From positions 1,054,001 through 1,118,000 of the forward strand of contig NZ_CP139976.1 in assembly GCF_034424625.1 (NCBI RefSeq): DNA of 64,000 nt, read 5' to 3'. Under the pieces are notes generated by a model, which ran no database searches, was not told the DNA's origin, and saw nothing but the letters and a program-made list of their open reading frames with translations. Position 1 is the stretch's first letter, and every line of letters starts with the position of its first letter. Shown here one piece after another: positions 34,538 through 44,225 of this stretch. The translations under genes were made by a program, and so were the position numbers. The DNA is from Janthinobacterium lividum. Its GTDB lineage: Bacteria > Pseudomonadota > Gammaproteobacteria > Burkholderiales > Burkholderiaceae_D.

Positions 34538-37500
34538 TCATGCTTCGGCGATGTCGACGGTGACCATATTGTCGTCCGGCTTGCGGTCGATCAGCTTGTT
34601 GTCGGGATCGATGCCCGCCTTGTCGGGGCGGCTGCCGACGATGACGGTATAGCTCGCTTCGCGCTTCGTCATGCGCAGGCGCTCGCGCAGCAGCGGATGG
34701 CCATTCGCGTCGTCGACGCCGATCTCGATCCAGTCGTGCAGGGGCGCGTCGTGTTCCTCGCCCTGTTCGCCGGCCGTCAATTTGCTCGCCTGCACCTTGA
34801 TGGTGACGGCGTACTTGCCGTCGCTGCGTTTCGTGGCCGTGGCCGACAGGGCGCGGTTGTCGAACAGCACGATTTTCTCGAACAGGTCGTCGATCAGGTA
34901 AGCCTGCTCGGGCGGCGCGACCTGGCGCAAGCCGGCAATCAGGGCTGTCACGCTCGCATACGGCGGGCCTTTCTGGCCATAGGTCTTGAGCAAGTCGCGC
35001 AGCACGCCGTTGACCTTGTCTTCGCCGATGATGTCTTGCAGCAAGTACATGGCCAGGCTGCCCTTGTTGTAGTGGATATAGGCCTGGTTTTCATTCTCGG
35101 CCAGCGGCAATTCCTTCTTGCGCTCTTCGCTGCGCCCCATCAGGTATTGATTCAGGTCATAGCGCAGGAAGCGGCGCATCTTGGCCGGCCCCACGGTTTT
35201 CTTCATCACCATCAGGGCCGAATATTCGGCCAGGGTTTCGCTGAGCACGGTAGCGCCGCGCGTATTGCCGCCCACCAATTGATGCGCCCACCACTGATGC
35301 GCCACTTCATGCGCCGTGACGTAGAACGGATAATCGATATCTTTCGGGTTCTTGTCATCCACCTTGGCGATGAAGCCCAGCCCTTCCGAGTACGGTATCG
35401 TGTTCGGGAACGATTGCGCAAATGTGGCGTAGCGGGGGAACTCGACGATGCGCAGGATCTTGTGCTGGTAAGGGCCGAAGTTTTTCGTGTAGTACTCGAG
35501 CGCTTCCTTGCTGCCGCGCACGAAGCGGTCCAGATTGTATTCATGGCCCGGGTGGTAATACACGTCGATGGCCACGTCTTGCCAGCGCTCGTGCCTGACG
35601 GCGTAGCGGGCCGACTGGAACGCGTAGAAATTCAGGATCGGCTGCTCCATCGTGTAGTGGAAGTAATGGCGGCCCTTGGCGATCCAGTCGTTGTCCAGCA
35701 TGCCAGGCGCGATGGCCGTCTGGCCGTCGACGGTGCTGACGGTGGCGTCAAAGTTGATGCGGTCGGCGTCGTTGCTGACGTAATTGTCGGCCAATCCCTT
35801 CGCATCGTCGCGCGGCAAGGCCCGTTCGCGCGCCGGCAAGCCGTGTTTCTTGCGGTCGCGCGGGTCTGTCAATTCCTGCTGCGCCTGGTAGCCGATGTGC
35901 GGCAGCACGGCATTCGTGAAGAAGGTGCCGTTGGCGACCACGGGCGTGTCCTGGCCCAGGCCGAAGATGCCGCGCGGCGCATAGCGGACGTCGAAATCGA
36001 GGCCCAGGGTAGCGCCCGGCGCCAGTGGCGCGGCCAGGCGGTAGCTGTAGAAGCCCAGCTTGCCATCATCGAGGCCGGGATGCACACGCGCGTCAAAACG
36101 CAGGCGCATGGTGGAGGTCGGGTCTTGCTGCACAAAAATGTGGCTGATCGGCAGGCTGGTCTTGTTTTGCAGCACATAGCGGCCCGTGACGGCGAGGGTG
36201 CGCTGCGCCGGATAGATGGCCACGTCGAGTTTCACGTCGGTGATTCTCGGCTGCGGCGTGGCGGCAAACTTGCGGTACTGGCGCTCGACACTGGCGCGGT
36301 CCGCATCGCGGGCGAATTCGGACTTGTAATCGTTGGCCACGTGGAAGACGTAGAACAGCACCGTGCCGGTGCCGAGGAAGAGCAGGGCGCCGCCGGCAAA
36401 GCTGGCCAGTACGCCGTGCGTCAGGCCATGGCGCGCCAGGCGCAGACGGATGCGCCAGCTATCCTGCGCGCCGCGGGGCCAGAACAGCAGGGACAGCACC
36501 GTCAGCATGACGGCCGCACCGCTCCAATACAGCAAGTACCAGCGCTCGCGTAACAGATAGTGGCCGGCGCCGTTCATGGCCGAATACACGAAGTCTGGTG
36601 TGTTGCCATACAGCAGCAGCGGGTCGCCCAGGCCCAGCGAGGAAAAGCTGATGCTGGCGATGTGGTACAGAATCATGGCGAAATACGCCAGGTACTTGTG
36701 GTTGATCAATACCTGCAAAAAGATGGCCAGCACGGCGATCAGCGCGTAGGACGGCAAGTGCGACAGGAACAGCGATTCCAGGTACAGGCCGGGGTCGAGG
36801 CGGTAATAGCCCTTGAAGATCTGAATCGACATGCCGCACAGCATGATGACCAGGCTCAGCAGTGCTTGCAGGCCGACCAGCGCAAACAGTTTCGACAGCA
36901 GGGGCAGCCAGTTCGGCACGGGCAGGGCGTCGAGCATCTGATACGTGCCCGCTTCCCGTTCGCGCCATACCAGCTCGCCCGCGTAGAAGGTGGTAATGAT
37001 CAGCATGAACAGGGCGAACGAAGCGTTGACCATGTCCAGCACCTTTTCCGTCACCGGATAGGTATTTGTGCCGTAGATGGAGCCCATGTCCAGCGCGCCC
37101 GCATACATGGTCAGCACGCCGGCCAGCACGATGACGACAAAATAGATGTTCTTGATGGTTTCGCGCAGGTTCAGCCAGCTCATCTTGACGAGCAGGGCGG
37201 CCAGGCTGCGCTGCGCGAAGTCCGGTGTTTCCTGCGTGGACAGCGAGGCGCTCGACAGGCGCAGCGGGACGTCGCCCTCGCTGCGGCGCTTGCCGGCGCC
37301 CGCGTCCGTCGTGGCGTGGAACTGGAAGCGCCAGTAGCCGAGCAGCAATGCCACCAGGGCGAGGCCGGACCAGATGGCGCGGTTCAGCAGGTACACGCCT
37401 TCCAAGGTCACCAGGCGCGTGTTGCGCTCCGCGTTTGGCCAGTATTCCGTCAGGCGTATCAGCGCCGTCGTGCCGAAAGGATCGATCAGGGCGGCCAGGG

Positions 37501-38116
37501 TCTTGTAGTCGAGGTCGCGCGCCAGCGATGGGGCCACCAGGTAGCCGATCAGCATGACTACCGAGCTGATGTACACAGGCAGCATGCGCCGCGTCAGGGC
37601 CGCGATGACGAAGAAGATGGCGCCGAAGATGAACAGGTTGGGCAGCAGCGTAAACATATACGGCATCAGGTAGGCCAGCGCCCGTTGCGGCCCCAGCCGT
37701 TCCGGATCGATGCCGGGCAGCCAGGCGCCCAGCCAGGCACCGATGACGATGCTGGAAAACACCACGGCCAGCACCAGGTAGGCGCCGAGGAAGCGGCCGA
37801 AGACATACTGGTATTTCCTGATCGGCGCGCTGAAGAAGAAATGCTGCATGCCGTATTCGAAATCCTGCTGCACCGAGCGGCCCATCATGGCGGCTACCAC
37901 CACGGCGCCGAAGCAGCCCAGCAGGCTGCACGTGAACGCCAGCGAGCGGGGCGCGTTGATCAGGAACTTGCCGCCGAAACTGATGCTCGCTTCCTTGAAG
38001 ACGCCGCCGGCGGCAGCCATCCACAGCATGGCCAGCGCCAGAAACATGGCGAAATACACCCAGGTGGACAGCAGCTTGAGCCGCTGTCGCGCTTCAAAGC
38101 GGGCGATGGCAAGCAT
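34538..38116 (-). CDS. ABC-2 permease fused to an M1-type zinc aminopeptidase domain
   Basis: This large protein (1192 residues from ATG 38116, behind AAGGGGACGG) joins two activities. About residues 1-600 hold two ABC-2-type permease units with some twelve hydrophobic segments (for example [20 protein letters not shown] and [17 protein letters not shown]). About 620-1192 form an M1-like gluzincin with HEVAHQWW (His936, Glu937, His940) and Glu960 in [13 protein letters not shown]. The HExxH-to-Glu spacing is one residue longer than in classical M1 enzymes. The soluble part follows a final membrane pass and is presumably extracytoplasmic. It begins 10 bases after its ATPase gene. Such fusions are catalogued but have no known substrate. 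Confidence 0.9.
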   Translation of the reverse strand: MLAIARFEARQRLKLLSTWVYFAMFLALAMLWMAAAGGVFKEASISFGGKFLINAPRSLAFTCSLLGCFGAVVVAAMMGRSVQQDFEYGMQHFFFSAPIRKYQYVFGRFLGAYLVLAVVFSSIVIGAWLGAWLPGIDPERLGPQRALAYLMPYMFTLLPNLFIFGAIFFVIAALTRRMLPVYISSVVMLIGYLVAPSLARDLDYKTLAALIDPFGTTALIRLTEYWPNAERNTRLVTLEGVYLLNRAIWSGLALVALLLGYWRFQFHATTDAGAGKRRSEGDVPLRLSSASLSTQETPDFAQRSLAALLVKMSWLNLRETIKNIYFVVIVLAGVLTMYAGALDMGSIYGTNTYPVTEKVLDMVNASFALFMLIITTFYAGELVWREREAGTYQMLDALPVPNWLPLLSKLFALVGLQALLSLVIMLCGMSIQIFKGYYRLDPGLYLESLFLSHLPSYALIAVLAIFLQVLINHKYLAYFAMILYHIASISFSSLGLGDPLLLYGNTPDFVYSAMNGAGHYLLRERWYLLYWSGAAVMLTVLSLLFWPRGAQDSWRIRLRLARHGLTHGVLASFAGGALLFLGTGTVLFYVFHVANDYKSEFARDADRASVERQYRKFAATPQPRITDVKLDVAIYPAQRTLAVTGRYVLQNKTSLPISHIFVQQDPTSTMRLRFDARVHPGLDDGKLGFYSYRLAAPLAPGATLGLDFDVRYAPRGIFGLGQDTPVVANGTFFTNAVLPHIGYQAQQELTDPRDRKKHGLPARERALPRDDAKGLADNYVSNDADRINFDATVSTVDGQTAIAPGMLDNDWIAKGRHYFHYTMEQPILNFYAFQSARYAVRHERWQDVAIDVYYHPGHEYNLDRFVRGSKEALEYYTKNFGPYQHKILRIVEFPRYATFAQSFPNTIPYSEGLGFIAKVDDKNPKDIDYPFYVTAHEVAHQWWAHQLVGGNTRGATVLSETLAEYSALMVMKKTVGPAKMRRFLRYDLNQYLMGRSEERKKELPLAENENQAYIHYNKGSLAMYLLQDIIGEDKVNGVLRDLLKTYGQKGPPYASVTALIAGLRQVAPPEQAYLIDDLFEKIVLFDNRALSATATKRSDGKYAVTIKVQASKLTAGEQGEEHDAPLHDWIEIGVDDANGHPLLRERLRMTKREASYTVIVGSRPDKAGIDPDNKLIDRKPDDNMVTVDIAEA

Positions 38117-38126
38117 GGCCGTCCCC

Positions 38127-39020
38127 TTAGTCGCACTGCGGGGCGACGCGGTGGCGCCCGGCAATGGTGGCGAAATACAGGTCTTCCAGGTCGCCGATGG
38201 CTTCCTCGAAGCCGTCGCCCGGGTCGTCGTCGCTGTAGACGTGGATCAAGGTGCGGCCCGACAGCAAGCGCGTGGAAATGACGGCGTGACGCTGCTGGAA
38301 GCTGGCCAGCTCCTTCTTCTCGACGAAGCGCGCCCAGATCTTGCAGCTGACTTCGTCGATCAGTTCCTGGGTCTTGCCGCACAGTAGCAAATGGCCCTTG
38401 TTGATGATGGCCATGTTGGCGCACAGGTCAGCCACGTCGGACACGATGTGGGTCGACAGGATCACCGTCTTGTCTTCGCCGATGTCGGACAGCAGATTAT
38501 GGAAGCGGACTCTTTCCTGCGGGTCGAGGCCGGCCGTCGGTTCGTCGACGATGATCAGTTTCGGGTCGCCCAGCAGGGCTTGCGCGATGCCGAAGCGCTG
38601 GCGCATGCCGCCGGAAAAGCTGCCCAGGCGCTGGTGGCGCACGTCGAACAGATTGGTTTGCTGCAACAGGCCATCGACGACCTCGCGCCGGCGCGCCCGC
38701 TGCGACAAGCCTTTCAAGGTGGCGAAGTGGTCGAGCAGCTCGTAGGCCGTCACTTTCGGGTACAGGCCGAAGTCTTGCGGCAGGTAGCCCAGCATGCGGC
38801 GGATCTCGTCCTTGTCGTCGAGCACGTCGTAGTCGCCGAAGAAGATGGAGCCGGAATCGCATTCCTGCAAGGTGGCCAGCGTGCGCATCAGGGTCGACTT
38901 GCCGGCGCCATTCGGGCCCAGCAAGCCAAACATCCCGGGCGGTATCGTCAGCGACACGTTATCCAGCGCCGCCACGCCATTCGCGTAGGTCTTCGACAAT
39001 TTGCGAATCTGCAATTCCAT
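38127..39020 (-). CDS. ABC transporter ATP-binding protein (partner of the permease/peptidase fusion)
   Basis: This 297-residue ATPase has Walker A in [20 protein letters not shown], a Q loop, the signature [17 protein letters not shown], Walker [14 protein letters not shown] and the H-loop in [14 protein letters not shown]. The C-terminal 75 residues form a small accessory domain as in CcmA/NatA-type exporters. It lies 10 bases before the permease/peptidase gene, so the two make one export module. A minus-strand TACAAT about 65 bases upstream could be its -10. Confidence 0.94.
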   Translation of the reverse strand: MELQIRKLSKTYANGVAALDNVSLTIPPGMFGLLGPNGAGKSTLMRTLATLQECDSGSIFFGDYDVLDDKDEIRRMLGYLPQDFGLYPKVTAYELLDHFATLKGLSQRARRREVVDGLLQQTNLFDVRHQRLGSFSGGMRQRFGIAQALLGDPKLIIVDEPTAGLDPQERVRFHNLLSDIGEDKTVILSTHIVSDVADLCANMAIINKGHLLLCGKTQELIDEVSCKIWARFVEKKELASFQQRHAVISTRLLSGRTLIHVYSDDDPGDGFEEAIGDLEDLYFATIAGRHRVAPQCD

Positions 39021-39190
39021 ACAACTCCTAACTCATGCGTTGCAGCCCGATGGTGCAGGGCTTCTCTATGCTGGCATTGTATTGAATTTAAGACGTACTG
39101 GGCAGTTACATGCGATACACGGCATTTTCGCGTGGCCAGAGTGCAGATGGGCGGGGTGGACGGCACCCCGCTTCACCCTGGCTGGCGTGT

Positions 39191-40387
39191 CTAGTTGCGG
39201 AACAATACGGATTCCCGGTTGAACCACCAGCGGCACAGCATCAGCAGGGCGCCCGCGATCACCGTGGTCGAGGCCAGGATCACGCCGAACATGCGGTAAT
39301 CCATGGTGCCCTTGACCAGTTCCTTCATGGCCAGCGACACGTTGGTCAGCGGCACCATGGCCCACATCCAGTTCAGCTCGACGCCGGGCAGCATGGCCGC
39401 CACCGTGGGCAGGATGACGAACAGCATCAATGGCGTGATCATGCCGGCCGCTTCCTTGTAGCTTTTCGCGTAGATCGAGATCGACAGCAGCAGCGAGGCG
39501 AAGATGGCGGCTGTCGGCACCAGCATCAGGGTCACCATGGCCAGGTCGGGCAAGCCGATGCTGCGCACCATGACGGCCATGTTGCCTTCCAGCGAACTGC
39601 CGAAGATGGCCAGCAGGGCGCCCATGCTGCCCACCATCAGCACGGCCGAGGTCATGCCCACCGTAAACAGCACGAGGAACTTGGCCAGCACGATGGCGCT
39701 GCGCGGCACGGGCGCCAGCAGCAGGGTTTCCAGCGTGCCCCGTTCCTTTTCGCCGGCGCCCAGGTCGATGGCCGGGTACATGGCCGCCGTCAGGCACACC
39801 ATCAGCAGCAGATAGGGCAGCATGCCGCCGACGATGGCGCCCATCTGCTCGCGTTCGTTGGCCGTCGATTGCTTGTCGAGCACGATAGGATTGAGGGCAA
39901 AGGCCAGTTGGGCCGGGCTCAGGTTCAGGGCCGACAGCGTCCCTTCGCGCAGGCTGGCGTTATAGGTTTCGACGATCTCGCGCACCCGCTGCTGGGTCAC
40001 GTCGACAGTGCTGGCGCTGTTGTAGTGCAGCACCACCTTGGCTTGTTGCTGTTGCTGCAGCGCCTCTTCGAACCGGGGCGGAATGACGACGGCAAACTTG
40101 ATGGTGTCGTCGCCGATGGCGCGGCGGATATCGCCCTCGCTGGCCAGCGGCACTTCGCGCAGGTTGTGCTGCTGGGTAAAACGCGCGCTCAAGCCCGGCG
40201 AATGGTCCTTGCCGAACAGCGTGTAGCGCATTTCCGCCGTCTTGGCATTCTTGAACATATTGTTCGAGACATAGGCGAAGCCGCCAAAGATCAGCGGCAT
40301 GGCAAAGATGGGTATCAGGATGGTGAAGATCAGCGTCTTGCGGTCGCGCGTGAGTTCCAGCAACTCTTTCAGATAAATGGTCCACAT
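39191..40387 (-). CDS. ABC transporter permease, NatB-like
   Basis: This 398-residue ABC-2 permease opens MWTIYLKELLELTRDRKTL with a first membrane segment (IFTILIPIFAMPLIFGGF). A large extracytoplasmic domain (about 45-180) has a Gln-rich stretch near 105 (EEALQQQQQAKVVLHYNS). Five to six more membrane segments follow, including MVCLTAAMYPAIDLGAGEKE and the EKERGTLETLLLAP motif typical of NatB/ABC-2 exporters. NatB moves sodium in Bacillus, but substrates of homologues vary. It starts 3 bases after its ATPase gene stop. Confidence 0.9.
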   Translation of the reverse strand: MWTIYLKELLELTRDRKTLIFTILIPIFAMPLIFGGFAYVSNNMFKNAKTAEMRYTLFGKDHSPGLSARFTQQHNLREVPLASEGDIRRAIGDDTIKFAVVIPPRFEEALQQQQQAKVVLHYNSASTVDVTQQRVREIVETYNASLREGTLSALNLSPAQLAFALNPIVLDKQSTANEREQMGAIVGGMLPYLLLMVCLTAAMYPAIDLGAGEKERGTLETLLLAPVPRSAIVLAKFLVLFTVGMTSAVLMVGSMGALLAIFGSSLEGNMAVMVRSIGLPDLAMVTLMLVPTAAIFASLLLSISIYAKSYKEAAGMITPLMLFVILPTVAAMLPGVELNWMWAMVPLTNVSLAMKELVKGTMDYRMFGVILASTTVIAGALLMLCRWWFNRESVLFRN

Positions 40388-40390
40388 GGC

Positions 40391-41170
40391 TCAGGCTCCC
40401 TGGTTGATGACGCTGACAAAGGCGTCGTACAAGTCCGCGCTGCCGCCCAGGTGGCGCAGTTCGTTGACCGTGCCATTGAAGGCGGTGGTGCCGCGGTTGA
40501 TGATGCAGACGCGGTCGCACAGCTTTTCCACCTCGTGCAGGTGGTGCGTGGAAAAGATCAGCGGCACGCGCAGCGCCTTGTAGCTGGCGATGAAGTCGAG
40601 CAGGATCTTGGCCGACATCACGTCCAGGCCCGTCGTCGGTTCGTCGAGGATGACCACCTGCGGCTCGTGCACGACGGTGCGGGCGATCGCGCACTTCTGT
40701 TTCATGCCCGTCGACAACTGATCGGCCCGCTTGCCGCCGTATTCCTCCATCTGCAGAAGTGCAAACAGTTCGTCGCAGCGGCGTTTCAGCTTGTCGGCCG
40801 GCATGCCATGCAGGCGGCCGAAATATTCCACGTTCTCGCGCGCCGTCAGGCGGCCATACAGCCCCGTCGAGCCGGACAGGAAACCGATGCTCTGGCGCGC
40901 CACCAGCGGCTGGCGCAGCACGTCGACGCCGTTGACGAGGGCGCTGCCCGCGTCCGCTTGCAAGGCCGTCGACAGCAGGCGCAGGGTGGTGGTCTTGCCG
41001 GCGCCATTCGGGCCCAGCAGGCCCAGCACTTCGCCGGGGGCGCAGCTGAAACTGACGTCGCGTACGGCGTGAAACCAGCCTTCATGTTCGCGCGGATCGC
41101 TGACGTGCACGCCCTTGCCCTTATGGGGCGGCAGGCGAAAACGTTTTGCCAGGTGCTTGACTTCAATCAT
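40391..41170 (-). CDS. ABC transporter ATP-binding protein, NatA-like
   Basis: The protein has about 259 residues from ATG 41170; ATG 41179 and a start at 41209 are also in frame. Walker A is [20 protein letters not shown], the signature is [15 protein letters not shown], Walker B is [13 protein letters not shown] and the H loop is [14 protein letters not shown] Lys/His-rich insert ([18 protein letters not shown]) lies between the first two strands. It pairs with the NatB-like permease directly downstream. This second module sits next to the permease/peptidase module with a 170-base gap that holds a GC-rich hairpin but no gene. Confidence 0.93.
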   Translation of the reverse strand: MIEVKHLAKRFRLPPHKGKGVHVSDPREHEGWFHAVRDVSFSCAPGEVLGLLGPNGAGKTTTLRLLSTALQADAGSALVNGVDVLRQPLVARQSIGFLSGSTGLYGRLTARENVEYFGRLHGMPADKLKRRCDELFALLQMEEYGGKRADQLSTGMKQKCAIARTVVHEPQVVILDEPTTGLDVMSAKILLDFIASYKALRVPLIFSTHHLHEVEKLCDRVCIINRGTTAFNGTVNELRHLGGSADLYDAFVSVINQGA

Positions 41171-41318
41171 GTGCTTCATCCATTCGACGGTGAAGAACGA
41201 GAGTAGCATGCAAAAAATGTAACTTGCAAGGTGGAAATATCGTTTGGTCTATTGAAAAAAACAGCATCTTCATGCAAGCTGGCCCGGTGGGCGCCGGCGG
41301 ACGGCGCGGGAGAGCGCA

Positions 41319-41750
41319 ATGCAAACGATCGATCAGGCGATGCAGGACAAGGTACTGGCCGTGGCGCGCGCCGGCATGACCAGTGCCGAAGCCATCGGTT
41401 TCTTCCGCGTCAGCCTGGGGCTGTACTACCTGGCCGGCCTGATGACGGAGGAAACCCTCGATTTCAAGCAGATCGACGCGAAGTACAACCGGTTTATCTA
41501 CCACTCGATAGGTGGCGGGCACAGCATCGCCAGCGTGCTGCAATTCATGAGCGGCGAGAAAGTCTTGCGCGTGCTGCAATCGGAGCGTTTTCGCGCCGCG
41601 TTTGCCGAATACTGCCCGGACATCCCCGTGGACAGCATTTCTTTCCTGATTTCACTGAACCTGGGCGTGGCGAAAAGCCTGTCGGGCCTGGATGCCGTCG
41701 GCCCCGTGGTGGACTGGATCGAGCAGGAAAAAGCGCGCACAAGTCAATAA
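41319..41750 (+). CDS. Conserved protein of unknown function
   Basis: This 143-residue soluble protein starts at ATG 41319 behind GGGAGAG. No family is recognised. It looks all-helical with segments EAIGFFRVSLGLYYLAGLM and SISFLISLNLGVAKSLSGL, and a glycine-rich SIGGGHSIASVLQFM in the middle. It carries one cysteine (EYCPDIPVDS) and no signal peptide. It lies between the divergent NatA-like gene and coq7, 87 bases upstream of coq7 on the same strand. A TATAAT for coq7 lies in the gap, so co-transcription is not needed. Confidence 0.6.
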   Translation: MQTIDQAMQDKVLAVARAGMTSAEAIGFFRVSLGLYYLAGLMTEETLDFKQIDAKYNRFIYHSIGGGHSIASVLQFMSGEKVLRVLQSERFRAAFAEYCPDIPVDSISFLISLNLGVAKSLSGLDAVGPVVDWIEQEKARTSQ

Positions 41751-41800
41751 AGCCCCGTACACCCTGCGCGCGGCGTGGGGACTGCTGGCCGCTATCGTCC

Positions 41801-41806
41801 TATAAT
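41801..41806 (+). promoter_or_regulatory. Predicted -10 element for coq7
   Basis: Perfect TATAAT 32 bases before the preferred coq7 ATG; no good -35 at 17 bases. Confidence 0.4.
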
Positions 41807-41837
41807 TCATGCTTTACTACTCATGAGCATAGCCACG

Positions 41838-42482
41838 ATGACCGCGAACCGCCATTTTGACCCCCTGGATCGTTTGATTGTTGGCGCCGACAAGGCCCTG
41901 CGCGTCATGGCGGGCGTGGCCTCGGCCTCGCGCCCCACGCCGGCCGCGCATGCGCCCGATGCGGAGCTGAGTCCGGCCGAGCAGCGCCACAGTGCCGGCT
42001 TGATGCGCGTCAACCATGTGGGCGAAGTGTGCGCACAAGCCCTGTACAACTCGCAGGCGCGCTATGCGCACAGCCCGGCCATCCGCGCCCAGTTCGACGA
42101 AGCGGGACGCGAAGAGGAAGACCACCTGGCATGGACGGCGCAGCGCCTGACGGAGCTGGGCTCGCGTCTGAGCCTGCTCAATCCCCTGTGGTATGCGGGT
42201 TCGTTTGCGCTGGGCACCATCGCCGCGCGCATGGGCGACGGCCGCAGCCTGGGTTTTGTGGTGGAAACGGAACGCCAGGTGGAAGCGCACCTGGCCAGTC
42301 ACCTGGAAGAATTGCCGCCGCAGGACGCCAAGTCGCGCGCCATCGTCAAGCAGATGGCCATCGACGAAGTGGAGCACGGCGCCGCCGCCCAGCGGCTGGG
42401 CGCCATCGATACCCCGGCGCCCGTGAAGGCGTTGATGGGCATCATGGGGAAAGTGATGACAAAAACGGCGTATTACTTGTAG
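41838..42482 (+). CDS. coq7: 3-demethoxyubiquinol 3-hydroxylase
   Basis: The protein has 214 residues from ATG 41838 ([20 protein letters not shown]); ATG 41823 is an in-frame alternative. Coq7 is a di-iron monooxygenase that adds the hydroxyl group to demethoxyubiquinol in aerobic ubiquinone synthesis. Both di-iron ExxH motifs are visible: REEEDHLAW and DEVEHGAAA. Additional glutamates lie in [16 protein letters not shown] and [11 protein letters not shown]. Its TAG stop (42480-42482) lies in a palindromic repeat. The convergent neighbour is an OsmC-family gene. Confidence 0.96.
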   Translation: MTANRHFDPLDRLIVGADKALRVMAGVASASRPTPAAHAPDAELSPAEQRHSAGLMRVNHVGEVCAQALYNSQARYAHSPAIRAQFDEAGREEEDHLAWTAQRLTELGSRLSLLNPLWYAGSFALGTIAARMGDGRSLGFVVETERQVEAHLASHLEELPPQDAKSRAIVKQMAIDEVEHGAAAQRLGAIDTPAPVKALMGIMGKVMTKTAYYL

Positions 42483-42571
42483 GTCGGATTAGGCCGCAGG
42501 CCGTAATCCGACAACATTGCTGGCGTCGGCGGTGTTGTCGGATTACGCGCTGGCGCGCTAATCCGACCTAC
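42479..42571. repeat. REP/BIME-like paired palindromic repeat, copy 2
   Basis: Two palindromic units of the GTAGGTCGGATTA family (42479-42513 and 42536-42571) flank a spacer of about 22 bases. The first unit is the exact reverse complement of bases 11063-11097. Both ends supply stop codons: TAG of coq7 on the plus strand and TAG of the OsmC gene on the minus strand (42568-42570). No other terminator is present between these genes. Confidence 0.87.
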
Positions 42572-42990
42572 TCTTCGATAATCTCGAAGGAATGGGTAAT
42601 TTCCGCCGTCTTCGCCAGCATGATCGACGCCGAGCAATATTTGTCATGCGACAAGGCCACGGCCCGTTCCACGGCCGTCGGTTTCAGGGACTTGCCCCGC
42701 ACGGTGAAGTGGAAGTGGATCTTGGTAAATACTTTCGGGTCGGTGTCGGCGCGGTCGGCCTTCAGGGTCACTTCGCAGCCGCTGACGGCTTCGCGCCCGC
42801 GTTTCAGGATCAGCACCACGTCATAGGCGGTGCAGCCGCCCGTGCCCAGCAAGACCATTTCCATGGGGCGTGGCGCCAGGTTGTGGCCGCCGCCATCGGG
42901 CGCGCCATCCATGGTCACCAGGTGGCCGGAACCCGTTTCTGCCCGAAAACTCATGCCCGACGGGCCATTCCAGCTGACTTTGCATTCCAT
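42568..42990 (-). CDS. OsmC-family peroxiredoxin-like protein
   Basis: The protein has 140 residues from ATG 42990, behind GGAGAG; the frame is open to 43101 but without a start site of quality. OsmC/Ohr-type proteins reduce organic hydroperoxides with a cysteine pair. Both are present: Cys in GTGGCTAYDVVLILKRGRE and Cys in HDKYCSASIMLAKTAEI. The N-terminus MECKVSWNGPSGMSF matches the YhfA-like OsmC group. The stop codon is formed by the palindromic repeat it shares with convergent coq7. Confidence 0.9.
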   Translation of the reverse strand: MECKVSWNGPSGMSFRAETGSGHLVTMDGAPDGGGHNLAPRPMEMVLLGTGGCTAYDVVLILKRGREAVSGCEVTLKADRADTDPKVFTKIHFHFTVRGKSLKPTAVERAVALSHDKYCSASIMLAKTAEITHSFEIIEE

Positions 42991-43084
42991 CGTACTCTCC
43001 GAAAATTGTAAGCGTTTTGTATTGTAATAGAGGAATGCCTGTCCATGTGCCGCCCGCCGGCCCGCAGCCGGCCTCGATTGCGGC

Positions 43085-43114
43085 TTGACGCGGCAAGGCA
43101 AAGCCGCTTATACT
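43085..43114 (+). promoter_or_regulatory. Sigma-70 promoter of rplM-rpsI
   Basis: TTGACG (43085-43090) and TATACT (43109-43114) with 18 bases spacing, the best promoter in the window. It gives a leader of about 95 bases before rplM with a small TCCGC/GCGGA stem. Confidence 0.75.
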
Positions 43115-43215
43115 TGTCGGCTTTCCGTTCGCTCAGGAAAAGTAAATAAGGCAGAGTCCGCACGGCAGCATCGGCGGAACCACCATTTGAGCGTGTAATC
43201 TATTAGGAAGTCAAC

Positions 43216-43644
43216 ATGAAAACATTTTCCGCTAAAGGACATGAAGTCCAGCGCGATTGGTTCGTGGTTGACGCGACGGACAAAGTCCTCGGACGTGTTG
43301 CCAGCGAAGTGGCACTCCGACTGCGCGGCAAACACAAACCAGAATTTACTCCTCACGTCGATACCGGCGACTTCATCGTCGTCATCAACGCAGGCAAACT
43401 GCGTGTGACCGGTACCAAAGCTACTGAGAAAATTTACTACCGTCACTCTGGCTATCCAGGCGGCATCTACGAAACCAACTTCCAGAAAATGCAACAGCGT
43501 TTTCCAGGTCGCGCGCTTGAGAAAGCGGTCAAAGGCATGCTGCCTAAAGGCCCACTCGGCTACGCAATGATCAAGAAGCTGAAAGTGTACGCGGAAGGTT
43601 CCCATCCGCACGCTGCTCAGCAACCTAAAGCACTTGTTCTCTAA
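43216..43644 (+). CDS. rplM: Large ribosomal subunit protein uL13
   Basis: This 142-residue protein is a 23S rRNA-binding primary assembly protein of the large subunit. It reads [20 protein letters not shown], then [20 protein letters not shown] and the signature [19 protein letters not shown], full length. The start follows TAGGAAG. It is followed 9 bases later by rpsI, the conserved two-gene order. Codon use is visibly less GC-biased than neighbours (more A/T at third positions), as expected for highly expressed ribosomal genes. A strong promoter lies upstream. Confidence 0.98.
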   Translation: MKTFSAKGHEVQRDWFVVDATDKVLGRVASEVALRLRGKHKPEFTPHVDTGDFIVVINAGKLRVTGTKATEKIYYRHSGYPGGIYETNFQKMQQRFPGRALEKAVKGMLPKGPLGYAMIKKLKVYAEGSHPHAAQQPKALVL

Positions 43645-43653
43645 GGAACTGAC

Positions 43654-44046
43654 ATGATCGGTAATTACAATTATGGAACCGGCCGTCGCAAAAGTGCAGT
43701 GGCTCGGGTTTTTATCAAAGTTGGCACAGGCTTGATCGTTGTTAACGGCAAACCAGCAAACGAATACTTTTCGCGCGAAACGGGTCTGATGGTCATCCGT
43801 CAACCACTGGAACTGACCGGCAATGTCGAGCGTTTCGACATCAAAGTCAACGTCCATGGCGGCGGTGAGTCGGGCCAGGCTGGTGCAGTTCGTCACGGCA
43901 TCACCCGCGCTCTGATCGACTACGATGCAGCGTTGAAACCGGAACTGGCGAAAGCCGGCTTCGTGACCCGCGATGCACGTGAAGTCGAGCGTAAAAAAGT
44001 TGGTCTGCGCAAAGCACGTCGCGCAAAGCAATTCTCGAAGCGTTAA
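43654..44046 (+). CDS. rpsI: Small ribosomal subunit protein uS9
   Basis: This 130-residue protein has the conserved [20 protein letters not shown] opening, the [20 protein letters not shown] signature and the basic tail [11 protein letters not shown] that reaches the P-site tRNA. It is full length. The start follows AAGGAACTGAC, 9 bases after rplM. Two hairpins follow, the second with a T-tract. Confidence 0.98.
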   Translation: MIGNYNYGTGRRKSAVARVFIKVGTGLIVVNGKPANEYFSRETGLMVIRQPLELTGNVERFDIKVNVHGGGESGQAGAVRHGITRALIDYDAALKPELAKAGFVTRDAREVERKKVGLRKARRAKQFSKR

Positions 44047-44080
44047 TTTCTACGCTACAGCACCTTCCGGGGTGCTGGTC

Positions 44081-44116
44081 GAAAAGCCGCTGGACTTCGG
44101 TCCCGCGGCTTTTTTG
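44081..44116 (+). terminator. Rho-independent terminator of rplM-rpsI
   Basis: AAAAGCCGC ... GCGGCTTTTTT stem with T-tract. A second hairpin, CAGCACC/GGTGCTG at 44057-44076, precedes it. Confidence 0.85.
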
Positions 44117-44225
44117 CATTTCAGCGGGATGCGCCGTTGCGCTGTAAAATACGCGAAAACCCGCAGGGGTAGCGTTTCCCCTCTTCTTTATGCAATCTTA
44201 TGCAATCTATACACAAGGAAAGAAC

